Assembly (NCBI GenBank): GCA_019119645.1
Contig: DWWR01000116.1
Location: 1 to 54,048, forward strand
DNA: 54,048 nucleotides
Source: Anaerobutyricum faecale
Lineage (GTDB): Bacteria > Bacillota > Clostridia > Lachnospirales > Lachnospiraceae
Direction of reading: 5' to 3'
The position numbers were made by a program, and so were the translations under genes. The first letter of the stretch is position 1; every line of letters starts with the position of its first letter. This document shows, one piece after another, positions 24,166 through 33,516 of this stretch. The notes beneath the pieces were generated by a model. It did not search any database. It was given only the letters and a program-made list of their open reading frames with translations, and was not told the DNA's origin.

Positions 24166-26946
24166 TTATTCGTTGTGGAAATACGCGGCGAGGATCTCCC
24201 GGCCGCAGGCCACAGCATTCTCAGACGTATAACCGTTGACGATCCGGACCGCCAGAGAGATTTCCGGATCATCCGCCGGGGCATAGCCGATAAAAAGGCC
24301 ATGGTCCGGCCTTGTTCTGCTCTCCTGAGCAGTTCCGGATTTGCCTGCCACCGGGAGAGCATATCCTTTAAAGACACCGGTACTTTCCACATACATCTGC
24401 ATTCCTTTATGAATGCTGTTCCAGGTACCCGGTGCCAGTGCGATCTTACTTTCCGGCTCCGCCTGTTTTTTCTCCCCCGTGTTTTGTCCTATGCTGTGAA
24501 TCAGCGTGAGCTTATAGCAGCTGCCCTCATTGGCAAGGGTATTCACATACCGGCCCAGCTGTACCGTGGCGTAGTTGTTGGTTCCCTGACCGATGGCGGA
24601 CGGGATCGCATAGGAATCGGTGACCTGCGGACTGCTCTCCGTAAGCTCAAGGCCGCTCTTTTCATCCAGATGAAAGAGTTTCGCGTATTTCTGCAGATAT
24701 CCCAGCGCCTGAGCGTCGGAGAACTCCCGGTTTCCTTTCATACCCAGCCGGTAAGAAACTTCACACAGATAGTCATTACAGGAATGGCGCAGAGCGGCGG
24801 CCACCGAGGTCACCGGCCCGTGACCGGCATGGTTCCAGCACCGAAGGGCCGGGGAAACCTTATCAAAAATACCATCGCAGACCACCGTAGTATCGGTGTC
24901 GATGACGCCCTCTTCCAGACCGGCAATGAGAGTGACCGGCTTAAAGGTGGACCCCGGCGCCGACAGCTGCTGGGTGGCCCTGTTGTAAAGAGGCAGGGAG
25001 GCGTTTTGCGACAGACTGTGATAATAAGCGTTATCCATGTTGTTGGCCAGTCGGTTGTTGTCATAGCCCGGGTAGCTGACGCAGGCCAGCACCTCGCCGG
25101 TGTCAGTGTCCGTCACCACCGCGGATCCGGAACAAGGATCGAGAGCCAGATTGGCCGGAGTGATCTCCAGACTTTGAATTTTGGCCCGGATAAATGCATA
25201 GGAAGACATTTGTCCCGCTTTCCAGTCCCGGTAATCATCATCTTTTTTCGTAAGGACTCCCTGATCATAGAGAAGCTGACAGAGTTCTTCCGGCGAAATC
25301 TTATCATTCATGACCATACTGTCATAGACAACGATATCAAAATCACTGCTCTCCCACAGAGCTTCCGCAATATAATCCACCGCGCTCTCAAACATTTCTT
25401 TCTGGGTCAGATACTCTTCTTCTCCCTCAAAAACTTCGTCCCTCACCCATCCTTTGGAAATGACTGCATTGAGATAATCCGCCAGGGTATAACTGCCGTC
25501 CGACCATTTTTCGTAAAAAGCCCTGGCATCCTCCTGGTATTCATCATAAAGGAGATCGATATTTTCCAGAATAAAAGACTCATACTCCCGCAGTTCTTCT
25601 GTGCCGCTGCCCTTTTTAAGCTCCCGGGAAATCTCCTGACAGATGGATTCCTTCTGTTTTTCATATCGTTCATGCACTTTTTTCTCCAGTTTTGTGGCGT
25701 CATCTTCCGCAAAATGTTCCATATTCAAAACATGATTATCAAAAAACGCGCAGTATACATCATAAATCGGAATACGGATTTCCGTACTGTCGGAAATATT
25801 TTCCTTGTCAAACGTTTTCGCATCAATGATGTTTTCCAGCAGGATCTCTGCAATCTTCTTTTCCAGGATATCATACACGTCCTGCTGCAGTTCCATATCA
25901 ATGGTCAGATACACATCTTCCCCGGTCTGCGGCTGTATGTTCTGGCCGGTTTCACTCAGAATCCGTCCCATATTATCCACCAAAACTTCCATCTCCCCGT
26001 CTTCTCCATGGAGATATTCTTCCAGATATTGTTCCATACCGGCCTTTCCCACCACGGAATTTCCGTTATAGCCGTCTTTTTCTTTCGCCTCCAGCTCCTC
26101 CGGAGAAATCTGCCCTGTATAGCCGATGATGGAAGCACAGGCCTCCCCGCCGTCGTAAACCCGCATGGTATCCTCCTCAATGGCAACGCCGGGCAGCTTC
26201 TCCTGATTTTCCGCGACAGCCGCCACCGTGGCATCCGATGCGTTTTCCGTCACAGTGACAGCGAGATATTTCTGATAGGCCTGCAAAGAAAGGGCGTAGC
26301 GTATGCCGACCATGCGGAGAACCTCTTCTCTGGAAAACGCTTCCGGCAGACCGTACTGTTCCTTTTCCTCCCTGGTATACGCTTTCCCGTTCTGAGAAAA
26401 GAGACAGAACCGTTCTTCTCCGGCCAGATATTCTACGATCGTTTCTTCATCCGCGCTTCTCTGCTCCTGATTCATGTCGCTGGCAGAAGCTTTTCCGTAG
26501 ACATCCGCCCGGAACCGGTCGAGAGAAGTTCCCTCCACAGAAAAGCAATACTGCCCCTGCTCATCCAGGCAGATTTCCAGGTATTCCACCGGCGCGTCTC
26601 CATTGGCCTCCAGAATTTTTAACAGCCGGTAAATCGTCCCGTTCAGGGAAAGCTGTCTTTCCCGGCTGGTATCATAGGTCTCGCTGTCGCTCAAAGTGAC
26701 AGCGTATACCAGTTCGTTCCTGGCCAGGGACTTTCCATTTCTGTCATAGATATTGCCCCGGACGCCTTTTTGCTGAATCTCCCTCTTCGTCTTCATGACA
26801 AAGTTCTCCGCGTACTCCTCCCCGTGAAGGATCTGAAGCTCATAGAGCCGCCCCACCAGCGCCGCGGCCATGCACAATAAGAGGGTGCCCAGAACGGTGA
26901 TCCTTGTGGGCCTCCATTTTTTTATTTTTCTCAGTATCTCTTCCAT
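24166..26946 (-). CDS. Class B penicillin-binding protein (PBP2-type transpeptidase) with large insertion, BlaI-controlled
   Basis: A 926-residue membrane-anchored transpeptidase. A single helix (~16-35) is followed by the PBP dimerization region (GVRGNIYDRNGKSLARNE, 61-78; GYTGQISPEELE, 275-286). The transpeptidase domain has Ser666-Thr-Phe-Lys669 in SAPGSTFKP, Ser722-Cys-Asn724 and KSGTAQ near residue 870. Between TIDMELQQDVYDIL (~348-361) and SAVVTDTDTGEVLACVSYPGYD (~608-629) lies about 220 extra residues, mostly charged helices, where most relatives have a few tens. The promoter holds two perfect BlaI operators, so the enzyme is induced by beta-lactams, in the manner of MecA, and may be a low-affinity PBP. 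That last point is inference. Confidence 0.92.
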   Translation of the reverse strand: MEEILRKIKKWRPTRITVLGTLLLCMAAALVGRLYELQILHGEEYAENFVMKTKREIQQKGVRGNIYDRNGKSLARNELVYAVTLSDSETYDTSRERQLSLNGTIYRLLKILEANGDAPVEYLEICLDEQGQYCFSVEGTSLDRFRADVYGKASASDMNQEQRSADEETIVEYLAGEERFCLFSQNGKAYTREEKEQYGLPEAFSREEVLRMVGIRYALSLQAYQKYLAVTVTENASDATVAAVAENQEKLPGVAIEEDTMRVYDGGEACASIIGYTGQISPEELEAKEKDGYNGNSVVGKAGMEQYLEEYLHGEDGEMEVLVDNMGRILSETGQNIQPQTGEDVYLTIDMELQQDVYDILEKKIAEILLENIIDAKTFDKENISDSTEIRIPIYDVYCAFFDNHVLNMEHFAEDDATKLEKKVHERYEKQKESICQEISRELKKGSGTEELREYESFILENIDLLYDEYQEDARAFYEKWSDGSYTLADYLNAVISKGWVRDEVFEGEEEYLTQKEMFESAVDYIAEALWESSDFDIVVYDSMVMNDKISPEELCQLLYDQGVLTKKDDDYRDWKAGQMSSYAFIRAKIQSLEITPANLALDPCSGSAVVTDTDTGEVLACVSYPGYDNNRLANNMDNAYYHSLSQNASLPLYNRATQQLSAPGSTFKPVTLIAGLEEGVIDTDTTVVCDGIFDKVSPALRCWNHAGHGPVTSVAAALRHSCNDYLCEVSYRLGMKGNREFSDAQALGYLQKYAKLFHLDEKSGLELTESSPQVTDSYAIPSAIGQGTNNYATVQLGRYVNTLANEGSCYKLTLIHSIGQNTGEKKQAEPESKIALAPGTWNSIHKGMQMYVESTGVFKGYALPVAGKSGTAQESRTRPDHGLFIGYAPADDPEISLAVRIVNGYTSENAVACGREILAAYFHNE

Positions 26947-26958
26947 TTTTTCATCTCC

Positions 26959-27005
26959 TACATATGTAATATTTATATCTTACATATGTAGGATTAATAT
27001 GTCAA
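26959..27005 (-). promoter_or_regulatory. PBP promoter with two perfect BlaI operators
   Basis: TACATATGTA occurs at 26959-26968 and 26981-26990, centre to centre 22 bp (two helical turns). On the minus strand the -35 TTGACA (27000-27005), 17-bp spacer and -10 TAAGAT (26977-26982) are overlapped by the distal operator; the proximal one lies in the leader. This matches BlaI/MecI operator architecture. Confidence 0.88.
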
Positions 27006-27061
27006 CCTATTTTCTCGCGGAGCGTTTTTTATTTCATAGGAATGCAATTTCCTAATGAAAT

Positions 27062-27102
27062 AAAAAAACGGCGCATCCGCAGCCGAAGCTGCGGACACGC
27101 CG
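27062..27102 (-). terminator. Intrinsic terminator of the potassium/phosphate operon
   Basis: On the minus strand CGGCGTGTCCGCAGC-TTCG-GCTGCGGATGCGCCG is followed by seven T. It closes the 32615-27140 gene run and isolates it from the PBP promoter. Confidence 0.92.
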
Positions 27103-27139
27103 CATGTTGTTTATGTTATATAGGGTATGTTTTTTGCAG

Positions 27140-28774
27140 TTACGCACGGATCGTCGCCAGTTCCTGCCCGATATTCAGGGCATGGTCACCAATGCGTTCA
27201 AAATCCGTCAGCATCTCAGAATACAGAATGCTGGCCTCTCCCTCGCAGGTCACCTGACGCATTCTGTCCATCTGATTCTGACGGTATTCCTCCGTCATCT
27301 GGTCGATCTGCTGTTCGATATCCGCAGCTTCCGCCAGACTTTCCTCCGACATGCTGTCCAGATTATGCAGATGATCAAGGGCTTTCAGACTGATTTCCTG
27401 CATATTCCGGATCTCCTTCTTTGCCTCCCTGGAAAATGTGATCTGCTTGTCCTCCATCATTCTGGTGTACTCGCAGATATTCATGGCATGATCGCCGATC
27501 CTTTCCAGATTGCTGCATATCTTGAAAAATGAGCTGAAGTTCGAAGAATCCTTACTGCTGGTCTCATGGGCGATGATCCGGGAAATATATTTGGATATCT
27601 CTTTGTTGAGATAATCGATATAATCCTCGTTCTCCTCCACCTTTTGCAGGCGTCTGGTACTGCCCTCTATCACCGCTGTAAAACTCTCCTCCACATTTTC
27701 TCTGGTCATCTTCTCCATTCTTCTCAGTTCATTCCAGATACCGTTAAAAGCAATGGCTGCATTTCCCATCTGGTACTCTGCTCCTGCCTCCAGAGGCTTG
27801 ATATACATAAGTCCCTGAACATCCGGCTCGACTCCCTCCCGGTCCGGCAGGATTTTTACTGCCAGTTTCGCAAGTTTTGTGCCAAATGGCAGAAGCAGCA
27901 GCGTGGTCACCACATTAAACAACGTGTGCATGTTGGCAATCTGTGCCGCCGGATTGTCCGGGGTAAAATTCTGCACTATCGCAGTGAGCGGTGTCACAAT
28001 GCAGACAATAGTAAAGAGAATCGTTCCAATAATATTAAAGGTCAGATGGATAATAGTCGTGCGCTTAGCGTTTCTGTTCGTTCCAATGGCTGCCAGAACC
28101 GCTGTGATACAAGTACCGATATTCTGTCCGAAAAGCACAAAAACTGCATTTGGCAGATCAATGAGTCCTCCAATGGCCAGTGTCTGTAAGATGCCGACAG
28201 ACGCGGATGAGGACTGGATAATCGCCGTAAAGACTGCGCCCACCAGGATTCCTATGAGCGGATTACCAAACTGTGTCATCAGATTGATAAACGCTTCGGA
28301 ATCCCGCAGCGGAGACATAGAACTGCTCATCATTTCCATTCCCAGGAAAAGGATACCCAGACCAGCTACAATCTGTCCATAATGCTGTACCGTCGCCTTC
28401 TTACTGAACGTAATGACCGCCACGCCGGCAAAAGCCAGCAGCGGAGCGATGGCTCCCACGTCCAGCGCAATCAACTGTCCGGTTATGGTCGTTCCGATGT
28501 TGGCACCCATGATAATCCAGACCGCCTGCTGTAAACTCAGCATTCCGGAATTGACAAAACCGACAACCATCACGGTAGTTGCAGAGGAAGACTGGATCAC
28601 TGCTGTGATACCCGCTCCGACGATCACGCCCAGAAAACGGTTCGCCGTCAGTTTCTCCAGAATTCCTTTCATTCGGTTTCCGGCTGCCGCTTCCAGACCG
28701 GAACTCATCATCTGCATACCGTAAAGGAACAGGGCAAGACCGCCCAAAAGTCCTAATACGATGCTAATACTCAT
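27140..28774 (-). CDS. Na/Pi cotransporter family protein (NptA type) with PhoU-like domain
   Basis: A 544-residue membrane protein. The N-terminal half holds the two inverted Na_Pi_cotrans repeats, each with the QSSSATTVM / QSSSASVGIL signature (residues ~61-69 and ~188-197) that forms the substrate site. The C-terminal ~210 residues are a soluble PhoU-like helical domain with two DFERIGDHALN/NLERIGDHAMN motifs that bind metals. Such proteins import phosphate with Na+ or act in phosphate homeostasis. The gene is last in the HK-RR-ktrB-ktrA-npt run, 48 bp after ktrA, which links phosphate to potassium or Na+ control here. Confidence 0.93.
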   Translation of the reverse strand: MSISIVLGLLGGLALFLYGMQMMSSGLEAAAGNRMKGILEKLTANRFLGVIVGAGITAVIQSSSATTVMVVGFVNSGMLSLQQAVWIIMGANIGTTITGQLIALDVGAIAPLLAFAGVAVITFSKKATVQHYGQIVAGLGILFLGMEMMSSSMSPLRDSEAFINLMTQFGNPLIGILVGAVFTAIIQSSSASVGILQTLAIGGLIDLPNAVFVLFGQNIGTCITAVLAAIGTNRNAKRTTIIHLTFNIIGTILFTIVCIVTPLTAIVQNFTPDNPAAQIANMHTLFNVVTTLLLLPFGTKLAKLAVKILPDREGVEPDVQGLMYIKPLEAGAEYQMGNAAIAFNGIWNELRRMEKMTRENVEESFTAVIEGSTRRLQKVEENEDYIDYLNKEISKYISRIIAHETSSKDSSNFSSFFKICSNLERIGDHAMNICEYTRMMEDKQITFSREAKKEIRNMQEISLKALDHLHNLDSMSEESLAEAADIEQQIDQMTEEYRQNQMDRMRQVTCEGEASILYSEMLTDFERIGDHALNIGQELATIRA

Positions 28775-28822
28775 ACCTTCGTTTTTCCTCCATTTTCTCT
28801 CTCATAACATTCTGTATAAAGA

Positions 28823-29512
28823 TCAGGAGTTCTTTTCTTTTTCAATCCATTCTGTAAAGTGGATCAAACCTTCCTTACTGCCCGATAAATACAAAATGTC
28901 ATTTTCTCTCAGTACATATTCCGGGCGAACGTCTTCCATAACAGACTCATTATTTTCTATGGCAATGATATTGAGACCCAGCTTGGCACGAATGTCCAGA
29001 CTCTTGATGGATCTGCCCACCATTTTGTCCGGAACGACCACCTTCGTGATATTGAGTTTTTTGCTGAGCTGCACAAAGTCAAGGATTCTGGAGGATTCCA
29101 GCCGGTGCGCAAGACGAATCGCCATATCCCTCTCCGGATAGACAACTTCCGCTCCCAGTTTCTCAAGAATTTCTCCATGTTCCGCACTGTTTGCCTTGGA
29201 AATGACCACCGGCACGCCGATGCTCACCAGATGCAGTGTCGCGAGAATGGATGTTCCCATCTGCTCACCGATACAGACCACTGCCACATCACAATTTCGG
29301 ATGCCTGTTTCCAACAGTGATTTTTTATCAAGATTTTTGACTACATATGCATTTTCCGTAATATCGCGGAGCTCTCTTACCTTTTCTTCATCCCGGTCAA
29401 TCACCAAAAGCTCCGCACCGGATTCCGCCAGCTCCATGGCCAGCGCATACCCGAATCTTCCGAGGCCTACAATACCATATGTTGTATTTTCTTTTTTCTG
29501 TTTTCCAAACAT
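28823..29512 (-). CDS. ktrA: Ktr/Trk potassium channel regulatory subunit (KtrA type)
   Basis: A single-unit RCK protein of about 229 residues counting from the ATG at 29512 (AGGAGG 6 nt upstream); the longer frame would run back into ktrB. The TrkA_N Rossmann domain has IVGLGRFGYALAMELAESGAEL and the acidic ribose-binding end VIDRDEE. The TrkA_C domain covers the last third (VGRSIKSLDIRAKLGLNII, ENDILYLSGSKEG). Octameric rings of KtrA gate KtrB and bind ATP/ADP, and in many Firmicutes the RCK_C domain binds c-di-AMP. It follows ktrB by 14 bp. Together with TrkAH at 14184-17065 it gives this genome two K+ uptake systems. Confidence 0.93.
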   Translation of the reverse strand: MFGKQKKENTTYGIVGLGRFGYALAMELAESGAELLVIDRDEEKVRELRDITENAYVVKNLDKKSLLETGIRNCDVAVVCIGEQMGTSILATLHLVSIGVPVVISKANSAEHGEILEKLGAEVVYPERDMAIRLAHRLESSRILDFVQLSKKLNITKVVVPDKMVGRSIKSLDIRAKLGLNIIAIENNESVMEDVRPEYVLRENDILYLSGSKEGLIHFTEWIEKEKNS

Positions 29513-29526
29513 AATATCCTCCTGCT

Positions 29527-30825
29527 TTAACCAATCGCAATATTTCCTTCCGGATAGCTGACCCTGTCTCCTCTGGTAAAGTACCACAAAGAAGCGATGG
29601 TCAGAGGTCCCAGTCTGCCGATATACATGATGACAATGGACAGGAACTTGGCACCGTCACATAAATCCGGTGTGATTCCCGTTGACAGTCCGACGGTTCC
29701 AAAGGCACTGGTGATCTCAAACAAAAGATCTGCCAGAGGAATGTCCGGTTCCATGATCGTCATCAGATACGTTCCCACGATGACAACCCCCACTGCCAGC
29801 GTGGCAATGACCGCTGCCTTGCGGAATGCGTTTTTCGGCACCGCATAGCGGAACGCCTTCTCATCTTTGTTGGTTGCCGCCGACTTAATGCCCTGCAGCA
29901 GCACAAAAAATGTACTGGTCTTGATACCGCCTCCCGTGGATCCCGGTGACGCACCGATGAACATCAGCACTGTCAGCACCAGAAGTCCGGACTGGGAAAA
30001 GGTTCCCAGCGGGTAAGTGGAAAATCCCGCGGTTCTCGCTGAGATACTGTGGAAAAACGCCGCCATCCAGGTAATGTTCTCCGTGAACTTGAGCATCACT
30101 GCTCCCACGATGATGAGGACAATACTCATGGAAATGACCACCTTGGCATGCATGGACAGTTTCTTCCAGCGAAATCTCTTTGCGCAGACTTCACGGATCA
30201 CCAGAAAACCGATACCGCCCAGAATGATCAGCGCACAGGTCACCACATTTAACAGTACATTATCCCGATAAGGGATCAGATTCTGAAAATTACCCAGAAT
30301 ATCAAATCCTGAGTTATTGAAGGCAGCCACGGAATGGAACAAACTGATTCCGATGGCCCGGATTGGCGGATAATCCCGGATAAACACCAGGAAACTCAAT
30401 AATGCGCCGGAAAGCTCAATAATGACCGTCGTAATAAAAATATCCCGGACGAAAATGACAAGCCCTCTTCCGGAGTCCAGATTCATCGCCTCCCGGATGA
30501 GGTTTCTCCCCTTCATATTGACCTTCTTGCCAATGGCTATGATCACGCCGGCTCCCACCGCCGTGACGCCCAGCCCGCCGATCTGGATCAGAAGGGCCAG
30601 AAAGGTCTGTCCCAGAGGAGTAAAGGTATCTCCCGCATCCACTGCAATAAGTCCCGTCACGCACACGGCGCTGGTGGATGTATACAGTGCGTCGATATAC
30701 CGCAAAGTCACGCCGTCCTTTACGCTGCACGGCAGCATGAGAAGTACGGAGCCAATCAAAATCACAGAAAGAAATCCCAGGGCGATGATCCGTCCCGGCG
30801 ATTGTCTTTTAAGCAACCTAAACAT
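29527..30825 (-). CDS. ktrB: Ktr potassium uptake membrane subunit (KtrB type)
   Basis: A 432-residue channel subunit of the Trk/Ktr/HKT superfamily. Four filter loops are visible: TSTSAVCVTGLIAVD, SVAAFNNSGFDILG, SARTAGFSTYPLG and SAFGTVGLSTGIT. The tight helix hairpin IGASPGSTGGGIKTSTF matches the KtrB gating region. KtrB imports K+ driven by Na+ or membrane potential. It is shorter than TrkH and groups with KtrB by this length. It lies 31 bp after the response regulator gene and is followed by ktrA, so the KdpDE-like system upstream is the likely controller. Confidence 0.93.
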   Translation of the reverse strand: MFRLLKRQSPGRIIALGFLSVILIGSVLLMLPCSVKDGVTLRYIDALYTSTSAVCVTGLIAVDAGDTFTPLGQTFLALLIQIGGLGVTAVGAGVIIAIGKKVNMKGRNLIREAMNLDSGRGLVIFVRDIFITTVIIELSGALLSFLVFIRDYPPIRAIGISLFHSVAAFNNSGFDILGNFQNLIPYRDNVLLNVVTCALIILGGIGFLVIREVCAKRFRWKKLSMHAKVVISMSIVLIIVGAVMLKFTENITWMAAFFHSISARTAGFSTYPLGTFSQSGLLVLTVLMFIGASPGSTGGGIKTSTFFVLLQGIKSAATNKDEKAFRYAVPKNAFRKAAVIATLAVGVVIVGTYLMTIMEPDIPLADLLFEITSAFGTVGLSTGITPDLCDGAKFLSIVIMYIGRLGPLTIASLWYFTRGDRVSYPEGNIAIG

Positions 30826-30856
30826 TGTAATATCCTCTTTCTTTTCTCAAGTCTCG

Positions 30857-31564
30857 TCATGATTCGTCCTGCATTCGATATCCAACGCCCAGCTCATTGA
30901 CAATATAATTATTCTTTCCCGGTCTTGAGCCTAATTTTTTTCGGATATTTGCCATATTTACCTGCAGCTTTTTGATGCTTCCCGCGTCGGAGCTTCCCCA
31001 CACGGCCTGGATGATGGCCGCATATGTCAGCACCCTTCCCGCGTGCTGTGAAAGCAGGGCTACTATATTATATTCCGTCTGCGTCAGTTTAATCTCTTTT
31101 TCCCGCACACGGACGAGGCGTCTGGCATAATCGATCTCCAGATCATGGAGTCTGTATTTACCGCTCATATCCTCTTCTCCCTGCAGTCCCTCATAGCGTC
31201 TGTTACGTAAAGCTGCCCGTACCCGTGCCAGCAATTCGGCCGTCCCAAATGGTTTGGTAATATAGTCGTTGGCGCCGGAATCCAGAGCCTCCACTTTGTC
31301 ACTCTCCTGTGTTCTGGCGGAGAGTACAATGATCGGTGTGGAATCCGACTGGCGTATCTTTTTGATAAAAGACATTCCGTCTTCATCCGGCAGTCCTAAA
31401 TCCAGCAGCACCAGATCCGGATGATGGGAAGAATACACGAGGACTCCCTGCCCTGAACTTCCCGCGGTCAGGACCTGATATCCGTTGGTCTCCAGGATTG
31501 TCTTGACAAAGCTGCGGATGTTGGTCTCATCTTCAATTACCAGCAGTTTATATTTATTATTCAT
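30857..31564 (-). CDS. KdpE-like OmpR-family response regulator
   Basis: A 235-residue regulator from the ATG at 31564, which overlaps the kinase stop by 8 nt and has GGAGG upstream; a longer frame to 31663 reads through the kinase gene. Receiver: VIEDE (9-13), Asp55 in LLDLGLPDEDG, SARTQESDK and KPFGTAELLARV. The winged helix ends VNELGVGYRM, with KLTQTEYNIVALLSQHAGRVLTY typical of KdpE. It is the partner of the DUF4118 kinase encoded just upstream and precedes ktrB, so potassium transport is the probable output. Confidence 0.93.
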   Translation of the reverse strand: MNNKYKLLVIEDETNIRSFVKTILETNGYQVLTAGSSGQGVLVYSSHHPDLVLLDLGLPDEDGMSFIKKIRQSDSTPIIVLSARTQESDKVEALDSGANDYITKPFGTAELLARVRAALRNRRYEGLQGEEDMSGKYRLHDLEIDYARRLVRVREKEIKLTQTEYNIVALLSQHAGRVLTYAAIIQAVWGSSDAGSIKKLQVNMANIRKKLGSRPGKNNYIVNELGVGYRMQDES

Positions 31565-32615
31565 CCATTTCCTCCATTTCCAATGAGAAACTGAAACGCG
31601 CCCCTCCTTCTCTGCGATTTTCAGCCTTGATTTTTCCACCATGTGCTCTGATGATGGTCGCACAGACGGAAAGGCCGATACTCATGTTGTTTCTCTTCCC
31701 ATCCGTAAGTTCTCCGGCTCTGTCATGATATCCGTCAAACATTTTGCCCAGAATATCCGCCGGTATTCCGCACCCGTCATCCTCAATGGAAAAGACCGCC
31801 CATTTTCCGGATTTTTTCACCGTAAAACGAAGACTGGTCATCCCTTCCGCGTGAAGGACTGCGTTCTCCAGAAGATTCATGAGAACCTGCACGATCAACA
31901 GGGGATCCATGGGGATACTGATGAATTCTTCCGGGATCTCCACCTCCACCTTCTGGGCCGGATAACGTTTGTGAAATTTGATCAGGGTATCATCAATGAG
32001 TTCCTCTAAAACCGTCGGGGTCTTTATAACCTGCACGTTCTTGCTGCCGATCTTTGTGATAGACAGCAGATTCTCCACCATCCGGATCAGCCACTCCGCA
32101 TCCTCTCTGATCTCTCCCAGCAGCTTCACCTGCTGTTCTTTCTCCAGAGAATCATAGTTCTCAATGATGGCGGAACAGGAACCGTAAATGGTAGTAAGCG
32201 GTGTGCGAAGATCGTGAGAAATCGCCCGCAGCAGATTCGCTCTGACCCGCTCTTTTTCATTCTCCGCCTTCGTCCTCTCCTGCGCCTTGATCTTGGTGGT
32301 AAGAGCGCTGGTGGCCACAGCGACGATCAGCATGGCAATCGCTGAGGACAGGCTCTCCGCCGCCATTAAATTAAAGGTGAAGAAAGGGAAGGTGAAGGCA
32401 AAATTCTCAGCAAGCACGCTGAGCAGCGAGGCGAGAATTCCCCACAGGTACCCTTCTGTTTTCAGAGATATCAAAAATACTCCCAAAATAAAAACATCCG
32501 AAGAAAATGACTGCGTTTTAAATATTTTCTGCAGGACCAGATTAATAAGGAAGGTTACGACCAGAATGAATATGGTAACAAATATATCCCGTATATATGT
32601 CTTACATCTGCTCAT
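31557..32615 (-). CDS. KdpD-like sensor histidine kinase (DUF4118), short form
   Basis: A 352-residue kinase. Residues ~10-105 hold four hydrophobic helices of the DUF4118 membrane domain found in KdpD. The large N-terminal KdpD and USP-like cytosolic domains of E. coli KdpD are absent. HisKA has AISHDLRTPLTT (His134), and HATPase_c has MNLLENAVLHAEG, DDGCGIP and MSIGLSVCATII. With its regulator it is probably a potassium or ionic-strength sensor. It is the first gene of the unit that runs to the Na/Pi cotransporter. No kdpFABC genes lie nearby, so ktrAB seems to be the local target. Confidence 0.92.
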   Translation of the reverse strand: MSRCKTYIRDIFVTIFILVVTFLINLVLQKIFKTQSFSSDVFILGVFLISLKTEGYLWGILASLLSVLAENFAFTFPFFTFNLMAAESLSSAIAMLIVAVATSALTTKIKAQERTKAENEKERVRANLLRAISHDLRTPLTTIYGSCSAIIENYDSLEKEQQVKLLGEIREDAEWLIRMVENLLSITKIGSKNVQVIKTPTVLEELIDDTLIKFHKRYPAQKVEVEIPEEFISIPMDPLLIVQVLMNLLENAVLHAEGMTSLRFTVKKSGKWAVFSIEDDGCGIPADILGKMFDGYHDRAGELTDGKRNNMSIGLSVCATIIRAHGGKIKAENRREGGARFSFSLEMEEMDE

Positions 32616-32678
32616 CTTCTTTAGTAACCTCCGCTAACGACTATAACATTTTTCTGGCTAAGATGTAGTAAAGATTAA

Positions 32679-32714
32679 GGGACAGCCCGGTTAATAATAT
32701 AACTGGCTGTCCCT
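32679..32714. repeat. Strong inverted repeat in the leader of the potassium operon
   Basis: GGGACAGCC...GGCTGTCCC with an inner AGTT/AACT pairing. On the minus strand it begins just after a TATAAT (about 32715-32721) and would form a hairpin at the very 5' end of the kinase mRNA. It lacks a T-run, so it is not a clear terminator for the preceding decarboxylase gene. The rest of 32616-32811 shows no gene. Confidence 0.6.
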
Positions 32715-32811
32715 ATTATATACCTTTTTCCTTTATTTTGTTAGCCTAATGTAAAATTTATCAAATAAATGTAAATTTATTTGTGTTTTGCGTAAAATTT
32801 CTGTAAACATG

Positions 32812-33498
32812 TCACATTTCCGCCGCTTTATTGATGCAGCTCACCGCATTGAGACTTCTCGGATATCCGATGTACGGAAGACACTGCGATACCACCTTCA
32901 TCAGAAACGCCTGGTCATTGCCCAGATTCATATTTCCCTTCGCATGGGACGTCAGCTGCGGCTCACATCCGCCCTGAGCGGCCAGGAAACAGAAAGTGAT
33001 CATCTCTCTCTGTTTTAAGTCCAGACCGGTTCTTGTATAGTAGTCGCCAAAACAGTTGTCAGCCAGCCAGCGGTTGATATGACCGCCCTTCCATGCCTCG
33101 CGCATCTGCTCGCCGAAAATCTCCGCCTGGGCATCCACACCTTTTTCCAGACGATCCTCCATGGTGGTGGTCGCCTGTCCCGGCAGCGGCAGCTTCACGC
33201 CTCTGTCTGTCAGGATCTCATTAACTGCACGAAGGAACGGCAGCACCCGTCCCATACCCAGATAATCCACTGCCTGATAGACCATTTCCTTTACCATTAC
33301 CGGAGAAAGTCCGGCGTCAAGGGCCTTCGGCAGCACTTCCTTAAAAGTATCCACACCCTGGCATCCGGTCAGAGCCGCCAGAATCGCCAGATATCTGGTG
33401 GTATCCTCAAGCTCCTGTCCCGGTTCATTGACTACCTCATCAAGAGCAAAATGGTCAAAACGTTCCATAAATTCCGGATCTGTTTCATATAAACTCAT
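32812..33498 (-). CDS. Carboxymuconolactone decarboxylase-like protein
   Basis: A 228-residue soluble protein with two AhpD/CMD-type helical domains (ALDEVVNEPGQELEDTTRYLAILAAL... and TGLDLKQREMITFCFLAAQGG). The paired Cys of AhpD (CxxC) is not present; single Cys occur in TGCQG and GGCEPQ, so peroxidase chemistry of the AhpD kind is doubtful. It follows the cupin gene by 18 bp. From general knowledge, CMD-cupin pairs are frequent in gut Firmicutes and often respond to redox or electrophile stress, but the substrate is unknown. Confidence 0.88.
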   Translation of the reverse strand: MSLYETDPEFMERFDHFALDEVVNEPGQELEDTTRYLAILAALTGCQGVDTFKEVLPKALDAGLSPVMVKEMVYQAVDYLGMGRVLPFLRAVNEILTDRGVKLPLPGQATTTMEDRLEKGVDAQAEIFGEQMREAWKGGHINRWLADNCFGDYYTRTGLDLKQREMITFCFLAAQGGCEPQLTSHAKGNMNLGNDQAFLMKVVSQCLPYIGYPRSLNAVSCINKAAEM

Positions 33499-33516
33499 TC
33501 CAGTACACCTCCTGTT

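Noticed and set aside
24175..26622. An 815-codon open frame on the plus strand
   Set aside because: It is antisense to the PBP gene, shows no domain pattern, and lacks a ribosome binding site. The PBP reading has all catalytic motifs.
32742..32751. TTAGCCTAA as another iron-type dyad
   Set aside because: It is a single 9-bp match without the 14-bp spacing of the four feo-region dyads and lies away from iron genes.
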